Positions 43,714 through 53,300 of a stretch of 64,000 bases of DNA are shown here, in pieces. The position numbers and the translations under genes are program-made. Origin of the DNA: Paralcaligenes ureilyticus (GTDB lineage Bacteria; Pseudomonadota; Gammaproteobacteria; Burkholderiales; Burkholderiaceae_B); assembly GCF_004346225.1 (NCBI RefSeq), contig NZ_SMAJ01000009.1, positions 79,028 through 143,027 on the forward strand, written 5' to 3'. The stretch's first letter is position 1, and every line of letters begins with the position of its first letter. The notes beneath the pieces were generated by a model that searched no databases, was not told the origin of the DNA, and saw only the letters and a program-made list of their open reading frames with translations.

Positions 43714-45105
43714 ATGACAGCGCGTCAGACTTTAGAACTTCGTAACCATCAGCAATTGGCGCTGACCCCGCAGCTGCAGCAATCGATCCGTTTGCTGCAG
43801 CTTTCGGCGCAGGAGCTGGAACACGAAATTGCTCAGGCCGTTCTGGACAACCCCTTGCTTGAGCGACAGGAAGAGTATGACATTGATCGGCCCGAGGCGA
43901 AACTCGAGGAGCCCGATTCGCCGCGTGACGAATGGCCGGTCCTGTCTTTGCCCAGCCGTAGCGCTGATCCCTACGCGGATTCGGAACGGCCCGACGCCGC
44001 CCAGCCCGAAACCCTGGGCCAGCATCTGCTGGGTCAATTGCGTCTGACCCGGGCCGGGCCCCGGGATTTGGCCTTGATCACGCTATTGATCGAGGAGCTG
44101 GACGAGAACGGCTATCTGCCGTCCACCCTGGACGACATGGCGCAGTGCCTTCCGTCCGAGCTTGAAGTGGATGTCCAGGAGCTTGAGGTGGCTTTGCGCT
44201 TGCTTCAGTCGTTTGATCCCGCGGGCGTTGGAGCGCGGTCCCTGGCCGAATGCCTGTTGCTGCAGATGGCTCTCGTGCCGGTAGCGCAGCGTTGTGATCC
44301 ATCGATTTTGCGGTGTGCTCGCCAATTGGCCGAGCGCCATCTCGATTTGCTGGCGTCAGGCAATTTGACCCGATTGCGCGAGGCGCTTGGATGTACGCAG
44401 GACGTTCTGCGCCAGGCCCATGCTTTGTTGCTGAGCCTTGAGCCGCGCCCGGGCCGTGCGTGGGCCGGCTCGCAGGCCGACTATGTCAATCCTGATGTGC
44501 TGGTGCATAAGGCGGGGCGGCGCTGGCTGGCGCGGCTGAATCCGTCCGTGCTGCCCAAACTGCGTGTCCATCCGCAATATGAATCCTGGCTGGGCGAGGC
44601 GCCCCAACGAGGTCTCATGCATGAACAGCTGCAGCAGGCGCGCGGCCTGATCAAGAATGTTCATCAACGATTTGAAACAATTTTGCGCGTCGCACAGGCC
44701 ATTGTCGATCGTCAGCAGGCATTTTTCGAGCAGGGCGCGCACGCGATGCGCCCTTTGCTGCTGCGCGATATCGCCCAGGCGCTCGAGATGCACGAGTCAA
44801 CGGTCTCGCGCGCGACCCGACAGAAATTTGTGGCTACGCCTTGTGGCGTGCTGGAGCTGAAGTATTTTTTTGGTGTCGCGCTCGATACCGATGATGGGTT
44901 GGCTACGTCGGCCACGGCGGTGCGCTCGTTGATTGCCAAGCTGGTGTCGGGCGAGTCCAGTAAAAAGCCCTTGTCCGACAGCCAGATTGCAACCAGTCTG
45001 GGCGAGCAGGGGGTGACGATCGCGCGCCGCACCGTGGCCAAATATCGTGAAGCGGCGGGGATTGAATCGGCCTCTTTGCGCCGAGCCAGGGCTACGTTGG
45101 CGTAG
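43714..45105 (+). CDS. rpoN: RNA polymerase sigma-54 factor
   Basis: A 463-residue alternative sigma factor that recognises -24/-12 promoters and needs an AAA+ activator. Region I is LELRNHQQLALTPQLQQSIRLLQ, the glutamine-rich activator-interacting part, followed by an acidic segment (DRPEAKLEEPDSPRDEWP) and the core-binding domain (DENGYLPSTLDDMAQCL). A helix-turn-helix with RDIAQALEMHESTVSRATR leads to the RpoN box ARRTVAKYRE at 437-446. The ATG at 43714 starts the canonical N-terminus. A 63-codon extension to 43525 is antisense to the neighbour gene. Unlike most proteobacteria, it is not next to lptB or hpf, so it seems relocated. Confidence 0.95.
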   Translation: MTARQTLELRNHQQLALTPQLQQSIRLLQLSAQELEHEIAQAVLDNPLLERQEEYDIDRPEAKLEEPDSPRDEWPVLSLPSRSADPYADSERPDAAQPETLGQHLLGQLRLTRAGPRDLALITLLIEELDENGYLPSTLDDMAQCLPSELEVDVQELEVALRLLQSFDPAGVGARSLAECLLLQMALVPVAQRCDPSILRCARQLAERHLDLLASGNLTRLREALGCTQDVLRQAHALLLSLEPRPGRAWAGSQADYVNPDVLVHKAGRRWLARLNPSVLPKLRVHPQYESWLGEAPQRGLMHEQLQQARGLIKNVHQRFETILRVAQAIVDRQQAFFEQGAHAMRPLLLRDIAQALEMHESTVSRATRQKFVATPCGVLELKYFFGVALDTDDGLATSATAVRSLIAKLVSGESSKKPLSDSQIATSLGEQGVTIARRTVAKYREAAGIESASLRRARATLA

Positions 45106-45120
45106 CGTTGGCGGCGGTTT

Positions 45121-45207
45121 TGTAGTGGCAGCCCTTGTGGCTGCCAAAATCGTTAACAACAGAGATCGTATTTTGCATCGATGACAGGCACAAGGCCTGT
45201 CGCTACA
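45121..45207. repeat. REP pair (class A/class D, heads outward)
   Basis: Class A copy at 45121-45146 (head TGTAGTG, one change) and an inverted class D copy at 45182-45207, 35 bp apart. It is nearly the mirror image of 28646-28732, spacer included. It follows the rpoN stop by 15 bases. Confidence 0.92.
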
Positions 45208-45256
45208 AAAACGCCTTAAAACATCGCCGCGGGCTTGATTATTTTCAGCCATTGGA

Positions 45257-45271
45257 TGATAATGGTTCTCA
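45257..45271. promoter_or_regulatory. Candidate Fur box over the bfd start
   Basis: TGATAATGGTTCTCA matches the 7-1-7 Fur consensus TGATAAT-N-ATTATCA at 12 of 14 informative bases. It ends on the first base of the bfd ATG. bfd is iron-repressed by Fur in other proteobacteria. Confidence 0.5.
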
Positions 45272-45543
45272 TGTTTGTTTGTATCTGCAACGCAATTACC
45301 GAGCGCGATGTCCAGGCGGCTGTGGCCGACGGGGCGGGCAGCTTGTCCGATCTTCAGGCGCAGCTTGGGATCGCGACATGTTGTGGCTGCTGCGCCGAAA
45401 CGGCGGTTCAATACCTGCCGGGCGGGCATTATGACAGCCCGTTGCACAATGAACATGGGCTGGGCGCCAGATCCATCGCGGGTCCCGCGGCCAATGATGC
45501 CGCCGCCACGACCCTGGTCGAAACCGTCGCGCGCCGCGCCTGA
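45271..45543 (+). CDS. bfd: Bacterioferritin-associated ferredoxin
   Basis: A 90-residue protein with a [2Fe-2S] cluster, which reduces the haem of bacterioferritin to release stored iron. The cluster ligands Cys4, Cys6, Cys38 and Cys41 fall at the standard family positions (VCICNAITERD; ATCCGCCAE). The core ends near residue 50. The remaining ~40 residues (YDSPLHNEHGLGARS onward) extend beyond the usual 60-70-residue length and look low in structure. The ATG at 45271 matches the family start. ATGs at 45262 or 45235 are possible but would put extra hydrophobic residues in front. It lies 128 bases upstream of bfr, and a Fur box covers the start. Confidence 0.93.
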   Translation: MFVCICNAITERDVQAAVADGAGSLSDLQAQLGIATCCGCCAETAVQYLPGGHYDSPLHNEHGLGARSIAGPAANDAAATTLVETVARRA

Positions 45544-45671
45544 ATTCCCCGCATTCCTGCAGCATGCCAACGCCGTATTGGCGTGGTAGTCTATGGTTGA
45601 TCGGCCGCGAGTGTCGATCAGCGTACGCGTCGAGGCGGCGCGAACCCGACCCATAGATCAGGAGCATTGCA

Positions 45672-46142
45672 ATGAAAGGTGATAAGACCGTCATCCAGCA
45701 TCTTAACAAGCAGCTCAAAAACGAACTGACCGCCATCAATCAATATTTTCTGCATGCGCGCATGCTGCGTCATTGGGGTTTGAACAAGCTGGGCAAGCAC
45801 GAATATGAAGAGTCCGTGGGCGAGATGAAGCACGCCGACCGGCTGATCGAGCGCATCTTCATGCTCGAGGGCCTGCCCAACCTGCAGGACTTGCACAAGC
45901 TTTTAATCGGTGAGAACGTTCCCGAAATCCTTAAGGCCGACCACACTCTGGAGTCGGGCGCTCAAGGCACGGTCAAGGAAGCCATGGCGTACTGTGAATC
46001 GGTGCGCGATTTCGTTTCGCGCGATTTGTTCCAGGATATTCTCAACGATACCGAGGAGCATATCGATTGGCTGGAAACGCAAATGGAGCTGGTCGACAAA
46101 GTGGGCGTACAGAATTATCTGCAATCTCAGATGGATGAATGA
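45672..46142 (+). CDS. bfr: Bacterioferritin
   Basis: A 156-residue four-helix protein that assembles into a 24-subunit iron-storage shell with haem at subunit interfaces. Key residues are present: haem ligand Met52, ferroxidase residues Glu18, Glu51, His54 (GEMKHADR) and the pair in TEEHIDWLE near 127-130. QYFLHARML carries Tyr25. The start has AGGAG eight bases upstream. It follows bfd on the same strand, the normal pairing that allows reduction and release of iron. Nothing unusual is seen in length or motifs. Confidence 0.96.
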   Translation: MKGDKTVIQHLNKQLKNELTAINQYFLHARMLRHWGLNKLGKHEYEESVGEMKHADRLIERIFMLEGLPNLQDLHKLLIGENVPEILKADHTLESGAQGTVKEAMAYCESVRDFVSRDLFQDILNDTEEHIDWLETQMELVDKVGVQNYLQSQMDE

Positions 46143-46196
46143 TCGAATTCACCCGAGTTCGCCAGGCCATCCGGATGCAAATCGCCAACGTGGCCG

Positions 46197-46856
46197 CTAA
46201 AAGCTTTTGGCCGGACAGTCGTGCACCTTGCCCCAGGCATTATTAGGCTCGCAGTATTTATTGCGCGCCGCCCATGCGCAGCTGGGTCTATCGAAAAAGC
46301 TCTGAGCGCTGCAGGCGAGGATTTCCTGCCGCAGGCTGGCCTGCCATGCTTTGCTGGTGTTCACCGGCGCGGCAGGGGCGGTCGTGGTCGGCGGGGGAAC
46401 TTCGGGGACCTCGATGGGTTGTATCGGCTGTGTGACGGGTGATGTTTTCGAATCGCCACCCAGGTTCAGCCCACTTACGTCGGCAATGCCCGTCAGGGCT
46501 TGCTGGCCGCTGCCTGCTGCAATTTGCTTGGCTTCGTCCATGGTGATCGTGGTCGTGGCCAGGTCGACGATGCCATTGGTCGAGAGGCCTGCCAGCGATT
46601 TCTCGGGGATCTTCCAGTCCACCGGAGGGATCGGTTCGGGAACTTTCAATTGGCCATTGACCAGAGGTTGGGGCGGTTGGGCTACGTACGGTTTGCCGTT
46701 GGCGTCAAGCACCGGCACGGTTGCAACCAGCGGTTCGCCGGATACTGTCTTGGCGGCAGGCCCGTGGGCGACCAGCCAGTCTCCCAGACGCAGGCCGCCC
46801 CACACGGAGGCACCGGCTGCGGCCAGTAGTACAACAATCATGAAGCGCCAGGACAT
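46197..46856 (-). CDS. Uncharacterised bitopic membrane protein with C-terminal cysteine motif
   Basis: A 219-residue protein with one N-terminal transmembrane anchor (RFMIVVLLAAAGASVWGGL), a proline-rich periplasmic linker (around PPQPLVNGQLKVPEPIPPVDW and VPEVPPPTTTAPAAPV) and a compact C-terminal segment with four cysteines: EILACSAQSFFDRPSCAWAA then KYCEPNNAWGKVHDCP. The last block (C-x7-R-x2-C ... YC ... C) recurs, as I recall, at the end of many hypothetical proteins of the Bordetella group and may hold two disulfides. It is convergent with bfr and 38 bases after prfC on the same strand, so it may be co-transcribed with prfC. Confidence 0.75.
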   Translation of the reverse strand: MSWRFMIVVLLAAAGASVWGGLRLGDWLVAHGPAAKTVSGEPLVATVPVLDANGKPYVAQPPQPLVNGQLKVPEPIPPVDWKIPEKSLAGLSTNGIVDLATTTITMDEAKQIAAGSGQQALTGIADVSGLNLGGDSKTSPVTQPIQPIEVPEVPPPTTTAPAAPVNTSKAWQASLRQEILACSAQSFFDRPSCAWAARNKYCEPNNAWGKVHDCPAKSF

Positions 46857-46894
46857 TCTTACCCTCGGTCTGGAGAATTAAACCTAGTATAAAC

Positions 46895-48502
46895 TCAGGC
46901 CGTTTTACCGAAAACCCTGCCGCCGTGCTCGCGCATGACATGAAATTGAACCTTCGGATAAAGCTCTTGCGCCACGCGTAACTGAGCCGGAGAGCTAAGC
47001 AGGAAGGCCGTGGCATCGACGACATCATAGGCGATATGGGCTGCGTTGGCATCCATAAACTTGCGTAAATCCTTGGGATCGTCAGATGTAATCCAGCGTG
47101 CCATGTTGTAACGAGATGGCATAAGCCGGGCATCCACGCCGTATTCGTGTTTAAGCCGGTGTGCCACCACTTCAAATTGCAATTGCCCGATGGCGCCCAG
47201 CAGCAAAGAGCCGCCGACCGCTTCGGGGCGAAACACCTGGATGGCGCCTTCTTCGCCAAGCTGAATCAATCCCGTGCGTAGTTGCTTGATGCGCAAGGGA
47301 TCCTTGACTTCAACCGCCTGGAAGAGTTCGGGAGCAAAGAAAGGCAGGCCGGTGAACTGCAGGGTTTCGCCTTCGGTAAGCACGTCGCCCAGTTGCAGCA
47401 CGCCGTGGTTGGGAATGCCGATCACGTCGCCCGCATAAGCCTGGTCAACCAGTTCGCGGCGTTGGGACAGGAAGGACACGACGTTGTTGGGGCGTATTTC
47501 CTTTCCCGTGCGCGAGACCGTCAGGCGCATGCCGCGGTCAAAGCGCCCCGAACTGACTCGGACAAAAGCAACCCGGTCGCGGTGCGCGGGGTCCATATTG
47601 GCCTGAACCTTGAAGACCACACCGCTGAATTTGGGCTCTTCGGGCTGCACTTCGCGCTGCAGCGCAGTGCGCGGCCCGGGCTTGGGGGCCAGGTCGACCA
47701 AGGCGTCAAGCACCTCTTGCACGCCGAAATTATTGATGGCCGAGCCGAAGAAAACCGGCGTCTGCCGGCCGGCCAGAAAGGCCGCATGATCGAACGCGGG
47801 GGCGGCCGCTGCGATAAGCTCGATTTCCTCGTGGGCTTTGGCAAAGGAGTCGCCAAAGCGTTCGGCAATCAAGGGGTTGTCCAGGCCTTCGATAATCTCG
47901 TCGTGGTCGCCTCGGCGTTCCTGGCCCGCCCTGAATACGCGCATGCGATTGCGCCGTATGTCGAAGACTCCGCCAAACAATCGGCCCATGCCCACGGGCC
48001 ACGAAAAGGGCACGGCATCCATACCCAGGTGCGATTCGATTTCGGCGAGCAGGTTCAATGGCTCCTGAACCTCGCGATCGAGTTTGTTGATGAAGGTGAT
48101 GATGGGCGTGTTGCGGGCGCGGCAGACTTGCAGCAGCCTGAGGGTTTGCGGTTCCACGCCGTTGGCGGCGTCGATCACCATCAGCGCGGCATCCACGGCG
48201 GTAAGCACCCGATAGGTGTCTTCGGAAAAATCCTGGTGCCCGGGCGTATCCAGCAGGTTCAGAACGCAGCCGCGATATTCCATTTGCATGACCGACGAGG
48301 CCACCGAGATGCCGCGTTGCTTCTCGATTTCCATCCAGTCCGATGAGGCATGGCGGCTGGCCTTGCGCGCCTTGACGCTGCCGGCGATCTGAATCGCGCC
48401 TGCGAACAGCAACAGCTTTTCAGTCAGGGTGGTTTTACCCGCATCGGGGTGGGAAATAATGGCGAAGGTGCGTCGCCGGGCGACTTCTTGACTAATACTC
48501 AT
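46895..48502 (-). CDS. prfC: Peptide chain release factor 3
   Basis: A 535-residue translational GTPase that removes RF1/RF2 from the ribosome after termination. G1 is ISHPDAGKTTLTEKLL, G2 contains QRGISVASSVMQ, G3 DTPGHQDFSEDTYRVL and G4 TFINKLDRE. Downstream domains II and III follow (FSGVVFKVQANMDPAHRDRVAFVR; LGAIGQLQFEVVAHRL). The sequence is co-linear with E. coli RF3 rather than EF-G or LepA (PRxxSD..EIEKQRGISV type). It is followed by the small membrane protein gene and lies 54 bases after the LysE gene on the same strand. Confidence 0.96.
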   Translation of the reverse strand: MSISQEVARRRTFAIISHPDAGKTTLTEKLLLFAGAIQIAGSVKARKASRHASSDWMEIEKQRGISVASSVMQMEYRGCVLNLLDTPGHQDFSEDTYRVLTAVDAALMVIDAANGVEPQTLRLLQVCRARNTPIITFINKLDREVQEPLNLLAEIESHLGMDAVPFSWPVGMGRLFGGVFDIRRNRMRVFRAGQERRGDHDEIIEGLDNPLIAERFGDSFAKAHEEIELIAAAAPAFDHAAFLAGRQTPVFFGSAINNFGVQEVLDALVDLAPKPGPRTALQREVQPEEPKFSGVVFKVQANMDPAHRDRVAFVRVSSGRFDRGMRLTVSRTGKEIRPNNVVSFLSQRRELVDQAYAGDVIGIPNHGVLQLGDVLTEGETLQFTGLPFFAPELFQAVEVKDPLRIKQLRTGLIQLGEEGAIQVFRPEAVGGSLLLGAIGQLQFEVVAHRLKHEYGVDARLMPSRYNMARWITSDDPKDLRKFMDANAAHIAYDVVDATAFLLSSPAQLRVAQELYPKVQFHVMREHGGRVFGKTA

Positions 48503-48556
48503 AAAAGGATTTTAGCGTGTGCCGTTCTCGTGCATTGCGCTGCGATCGGCCATGCC

Positions 48557-49186
48557 TTATTTGTGGTGACTGAATGAGGCCAGCACCGTGCCGGCCAGGA
48601 TGAACATGGCGCCGAAGGTGCGATTGAGCCAGCGAATATGCCCGGGTTTGCGCAGCAGGCCCAGGATGCGCGAGGCCAGCGACGTGTAGCAGCTCATGGC
48701 AACCAGGTCGGTGAAGCACAGCGTGGCGCCGATGATGACATACTGCATCGCCAAAGGATGCGACAGATCCAGAAACTGGGGCACGACGGCCAGCAGGAAC
48801 ATGGTGCCCTTGGGGTTGGTGATATTGACCAGAAAGCCGCGTGCAACCACTTCGCGAAAGTGAAAGGGCGCCGCCGTTCTGGCCTGGACGGCTACCGGCA
48901 TCGCGTCGGTGCGAAACTGTTTCCAGCCCAGGTAGATCAGGTAAATTGCACCCACCCATTTAACGATGCTGAAGGCCGTCTCGGAGGTGGCCAGCAGGGC
49001 TCCCAGGCCCAGTGCCACCACCAGCAACTGGCACAGGATGCCTATCTCCAGGCCGAATATATTCCAGTAGCCGCGCTTGAAGCCGTATTTCAGCCCCGAA
49101 GCCATGGCGGACAGCGCGCCCGGCCCCGGCGAGAACGAGATAGCCCAGGACGCTACAAAAAAGGCTAGCCAAGTGGATAAAGACAT
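48557..49186 (-). CDS. LysE/RhtB family amino-acid exporter
   Basis: A 209-residue six-helix exporter. The N-terminal signature is ISFSPGPGALSAMASGL, followed by FGLEIGILCQLLVVALGLGALL and the central ITNPKGTMFLLAVVPQFLD, the standard LysE/RhtB blocks. It belongs to a subgroup different from the exporter at 26676-27302: the motif SFSPGPG instead of ALAPGPD. The substrate is unknown. It lies between rhlE and prfC on the same strand with short gaps (42 and 54 bases), so co-transcription is likely. Confidence 0.9.
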   Translation of the reverse strand: MSLSTWLAFFVASWAISFSPGPGALSAMASGLKYGFKRGYWNIFGLEIGILCQLLVVALGLGALLATSETAFSIVKWVGAIYLIYLGWKQFRTDAMPVAVQARTAAPFHFREVVARGFLVNITNPKGTMFLLAVVPQFLDLSHPLAMQYVIIGATLCFTDLVAMSCYTSLASRILGLLRKPGHIRWLNRTFGAMFILAGTVLASFSHHK

Positions 49187-49228
49187 GGTGCGTCGTCAAA
49201 GAGTTCGGGGGCGGGTTCCAGACAGGCC

Positions 49229-50638
<1,410 letters not shown>

Positions 50639-50904
50639 GGAAAAAACTCCAGCGACAGCCTATCGCTCGAGTTGAGAGAGACCAATCTAGGCAGACGAAA
50701 AAGAAGTTGAGGGCTGAGAATCAGCCAGCAAAGCATAAGATAGCTTGCAAGACGCGAGTTGACTGGCAGGACACGCGAACGAGCGATTGTAACGTAGTTA
50801 TCGGTTCCATGCCGCCGGCCTGTCGATACTTTGCATTTCCATGCTTGGCAATGCCGGCGCAACCTGCTGTAATCTTGAATCTCGCTCATCCTGGTAGACG
50901 ATAT

Positions 50905-51525
50905 ATGAAACGATTTCTGCTGTTGGTGCTTTTGCCCTGCTTAACCTTGCTATTGTCGGGCTGCGGCTATAACGACATTCAGCGTCTGGATGAACAGGTT
51001 AAAACGACGTGGTCGCAAACGCTTAACCAATACGAGCGTCGCGCCGAGCTGGTGCCCAAGCTGGTCAGCTCCGTGAATGCCTATATGGTCAACGAGCGCC
51101 AGGTGCTGACCCAGGTCACCGAAGCCCGCTCCAAGGTGGGCAGCATCCAGATCAGCGCCAAAGACCTTGATAATCCCGAGGTCATGAAAAAATTTACCGC
51201 GGCCCAAAGCCAGTTGTCGTCGGCACTGTCGCGCCTGATCGCCGTATCGGAGAATTATCCGCAGCTCAAAAGCGACGGGCTGTTTCGCGATTTGATGACG
51301 CAGCTCGAGGGCACCGAAAATCGCATTGCCACCGAACGCGGGCGCTATGTGCAGGCCGTGCAGGAATACAACCTGGTCGTGCGCCAGTTCCCCACGCTCA
51401 TTACCGCCAAGATTTTTGGCTACCACACCATGGAAAACTATGGCGTATCCAAGCAAGAGCAAATCACCCGCGACCCGACCGTCAAGTTCGATATCCCCGC
51501 GCCGGCGGCAGCGCCGGCGAAATAA
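50905..51525 (+). CDS. lemA: LemA family lipoprotein
   Basis: A 206-residue protein with a lipoprotein signal (FLLLVLLPCLTLLLSGC, lipidated Cys20) and a helical LemA domain: NDIQRLDEQVKTTWSQTLNQYERRAELVPKL, then RLIAVSENYPQLKSDGLF and ENRIATERGRYVQAVQEYN. LemA proteins have an extracytoplasmic four-helix bundle of unknown function and regularly precede TPM-domain proteins. Here two such genes follow on the same strand (51618 and 52696), the usual three-gene set. The ATG at 50905 starts the lipoprotein signal. The longer in-frame ORF from 50707 is not coding upstream. Confidence 0.92.
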   Translation: MKRFLLLVLLPCLTLLLSGCGYNDIQRLDEQVKTTWSQTLNQYERRAELVPKLVSSVNAYMVNERQVLTQVTEARSKVGSIQISAKDLDNPEVMKKFTAAQSQLSSALSRLIAVSENYPQLKSDGLFRDLMTQLEGTENRIATERGRYVQAVQEYNLVVRQFPTLITAKIFGYHTMENYGVSKQEQITRDPTVKFDIPAPAAAPAK

Positions 51526-51579
51526 CCGGTCTGATAATGTAGCGGTACGTTTTGTAGCGGTGAGCGGCGGGTACGTTTT

Positions 51580-51605
51580 TGTAGCGGCACCCCTTGTGGG
51601 TGCCA
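51580..51605 (+). repeat. REP (class B) with two truncated heads
   Basis: Full copy at 51580-51605, stem GGCACCC/GGGTGCC. Two heads without the distal arm precede it, at 51538 (TGTAGCGGTACG) and 51553 (TGTAGCGGTGAGCGG). It ends 12 bases before the TPM gene start, so its hairpin would lie next to the ribosome site. It is between lemA and the first TPM gene. Confidence 0.88.
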
Positions 51606-51617
51606 TTGAGAGAGAAG

Positions 51618-52544
51618 ATGAATGCTGTTACGCCGTTTAGCCCGCTTTTGAAACGCATCTGGATTGGGCTTGCCTGGTGCCTGCTCGGTTTGATATGGCT
51701 GGCGTTCCTTGCCTCGGGCGCACGCGCGGCGGAGGCGCCCATCCCCACCCTGACGGCGCGCGTTACCGATCTGACTCACACGCTGGACGCCAAGACCGAG
51801 GCCAGCCTGACGCAAAAGCTGGCCGCCCTGGAGCAAAGCAAAGGGTCGCAGATTGCCGTTTTAATAGTGCCTACTACGGGCACCACCACGATCGAGCAAT
51901 ACGCGACACATGTATTCGATCAATGGAAACTGGGCCGCAAGAAAGTCGACGACGGCATTTTGCTGGTCGTGGCCAAGGACGATCACCGTCTGCGCATTGA
52001 AGTGGGCTATGGTCTGGAGGGCGCCGTTCCCGACCTGCTGGCGGGCCGCATCATCCGCGAACAGATCACTCCCCGGTTCAAACAGGGCGATTATGCCGGC
52101 GGCGTGACCGCGGGCGTCGACAGCCTGATCAAGCTGGTCAATGGCGAGGCCTTGCCGCCTGTGGCGGCGCACGCCGCGCAGGGGTCGACCGACGGCGATT
52201 CCACCTCTGCGGGCATGCTCTTGCCGCTGGCGTTCATGGCCTTTGTGATGCCCGCAACCATTGCTGCGTTCGCCGCGGCGCTTTTCGGGTATCTGATATT
52301 CCATAGCCTGGGCCTTGCGATATTGGCGGCCGTCGTAGCGTTGGTGTTAAGCAGCGTCGGACGAGTCATGCGTGCAGGCGGCCAGGGCACGTCGGGGCGC
52401 GCCTCCCGCGCGGGCGGCATCATCGGCGGATTAGGCGGCCTGGGTGGGTTTGGAGGCGGTGGTGGCGGTTTTGGAGGTGGCGGAGGAGGTTTTGGTGGCG
52501 GGGGCGGCGGCAGTGGGGGCGGCGGCGCCTCTGGAGGGTGGTAG
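51618..52544 (+). CDS. TPM domain membrane protein with glycine-rich tail (YgcG-like)
   Basis: A 308-residue protein with a signal/anchor helix (WIGLAWCLLGLIWLAFLASGARA), then a TPM (thylakoid-type phosphatase/YgcG) domain from about 45 to 170: VTDLTHTLDAKTEASLTQKLAALE, DGILLVVAKDDHRLRIEVGYGLEGAVPD and GVTAGVDSLIKLV. Two further helices follow (LAFMAFVMPATIAAFAAALF; LGLAILAAVVALVLSSV), and it ends in a long Gly/Phe tail (GGLGGFGGGGGGFGGGG repeats). The TPM domain may have acid phosphatase-like activity and works with LemA. The ATG at 51618 is preceded by GAGAGAGA. The upstream TTG lies inside a REP and is rejected. Confidence 0.9.
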   Translation: MNAVTPFSPLLKRIWIGLAWCLLGLIWLAFLASGARAAEAPIPTLTARVTDLTHTLDAKTEASLTQKLAALEQSKGSQIAVLIVPTTGTTTIEQYATHVFDQWKLGRKKVDDGILLVVAKDDHRLRIEVGYGLEGAVPDLLAGRIIREQITPRFKQGDYAGGVTAGVDSLIKLVNGEALPPVAAHAAQGSTDGDSTSAGMLLPLAFMAFVMPATIAAFAAALFGYLIFHSLGLAILAAVVALVLSSVGRVMRAGGQGTSGRASRAGGIIGGLGGLGGFGGGGGGFGGGGGGFGGGGGGSGGGGASGGW

Positions 52545-52595
52545 GTGTTTCCTGCGGGTAGTGCCTGGTAGTTCAGGCACATTAACGGTTGGGAA

Positions 52596-52665
52596 TGGCA
52601 CCCACAAGGGGTGCCGCTACAAAACGTACCCGCGAATCATGTAGCGGCGGCCCTTGTGGCTGCCA
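52596..52665. repeat. REP pair (class B/class A, heads inward), copy 1 flanking a TPM gene
   Basis: Class B copy at 52596-52621 (minus) and class A copy at 52640-52665 (plus; left arm GGCGGCC gives a G:T wobble), 18 bp apart. The pair, including spacer start AAAACGTACC, is a near direct repeat of 53231-53300. It lies 30 bases before the 52696 start codon. Confidence 0.9.
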
Positions 52666-52695
52666 TCCGGCCCAAATAAATTCTGGAGATAAATA

Positions 52696-53202
52696 GTGCG
52701 ACAAGACGGCGGCAAATGGAAGGAGCTCACCGGGTGGGCGTTCATTGAAGGGCATTGGTTGCGCCGCAAGCACTTTACTTCCCAACTGCTGCAGCAAATC
52801 GCCCAGCGCATTGCCCAGGGCGAACGCGATCACACGGGTGAGCTGATGGTGGCGATCGAGGCTGTGTCGCCCGCGCATGAACGCAAAAGCCATTTGAGGG
52901 CGCTGGAAGTATTCGGCCGCTTGCGGGTGTGGGATACGCCGCATAATACCGGCGTTCTGCTTTACCTGGCATTGGACAAGCATCATATCGAAGTCATCGC
53001 CGATCGCGGCGTGGCGGCTGAAAATAAGGTTTGGGAACAGATATGCGGGCAGTTGCAGGTTCGGTTGCAGCAGGGTGATTACGTGGCCGGCGTGCTGGCC
53101 GCGATAGATGCCATTGAAGCCGTATTGCGCACAGGCTGCCCGCCGCTGGCCCAAGGCGCTACCCACACCAATGACCTGCCCGACGAACCGGTGCTGTTGT
53201 AG
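52696..53202 (+). CDS. TPM domain protein, soluble
   Basis: A 168-residue protein without signal peptide. The TPM domain covers most of it: HFTSQLLQQIAQRIAQGERDHTGELMVAIEAV, NTGVLLYLALDKHHIEVIADRGVAA and CGQLQVRLQQGDYVAGVLAAIDAI. It is the third gene of the lemA - TPM - TPM set, and unlike the second it looks cytoplasmic. The start is a GTG at 52696 with GGAG nine bases upstream. It is bracketed by two direct copies of a REP pair (52596-52665 and 53231-53300), so recombination between them would delete the gene. The function within the LemA set is unknown. Confidence 0.88.
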   Translation: MRQDGGKWKELTGWAFIEGHWLRRKHFTSQLLQQIAQRIAQGERDHTGELMVAIEAVSPAHERKSHLRALEVFGRLRVWDTPHNTGVLLYLALDKHHIEVIADRGVAAENKVWEQICGQLQVRLQQGDYVAGVLAAIDAIEAVLRTGCPPLAQGATHTNDLPDEPVLL

Positions 53203-53230
53203 GGGGCGGTACCGGGGGGCGGAGGATCGG

Positions 53231-53300
53231 TGGCACCCACAAGGGGTGCCGCTACAAAACATACCTTTTGCTCATGTAGCGGCAGCCCTTGTGGCTGCCA
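53231..53300. repeat. REP pair (class B/class A, heads inward), copy 2, partly coding
   Basis: Class B at 53231-53256 (minus) and class A at 53275-53300 (plus), 18 bp apart. The class A copy is read in frame by the DUF3482 gene on the other strand (MAATRAAAT then stop). It forms the convergent junction between the TPM and DUF3482 genes. Confidence 0.92.

Noticed and set aside
51594..51617. In-frame TTG start for the TPM gene inside the REP
   Set aside because: The start would be encoded by the repeat itself (LWVPL), and an ATG with a purine-rich site follows at 51618.
52561..52580. Hairpin GTGCCTG/CAGGCAC after the first TPM gene as an intrinsic terminator
   Set aside because: The 7-bp stem is real, but no T-run follows and the next gene of the set lies downstream on the same strand.
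52596..53256. TGGCACCC in class B REPs as -24 boxes of sigma-54 promoters
   Set aside because: No TTGC-type -12 box follows at the needed five-base spacing. The match is simply the REP arm.
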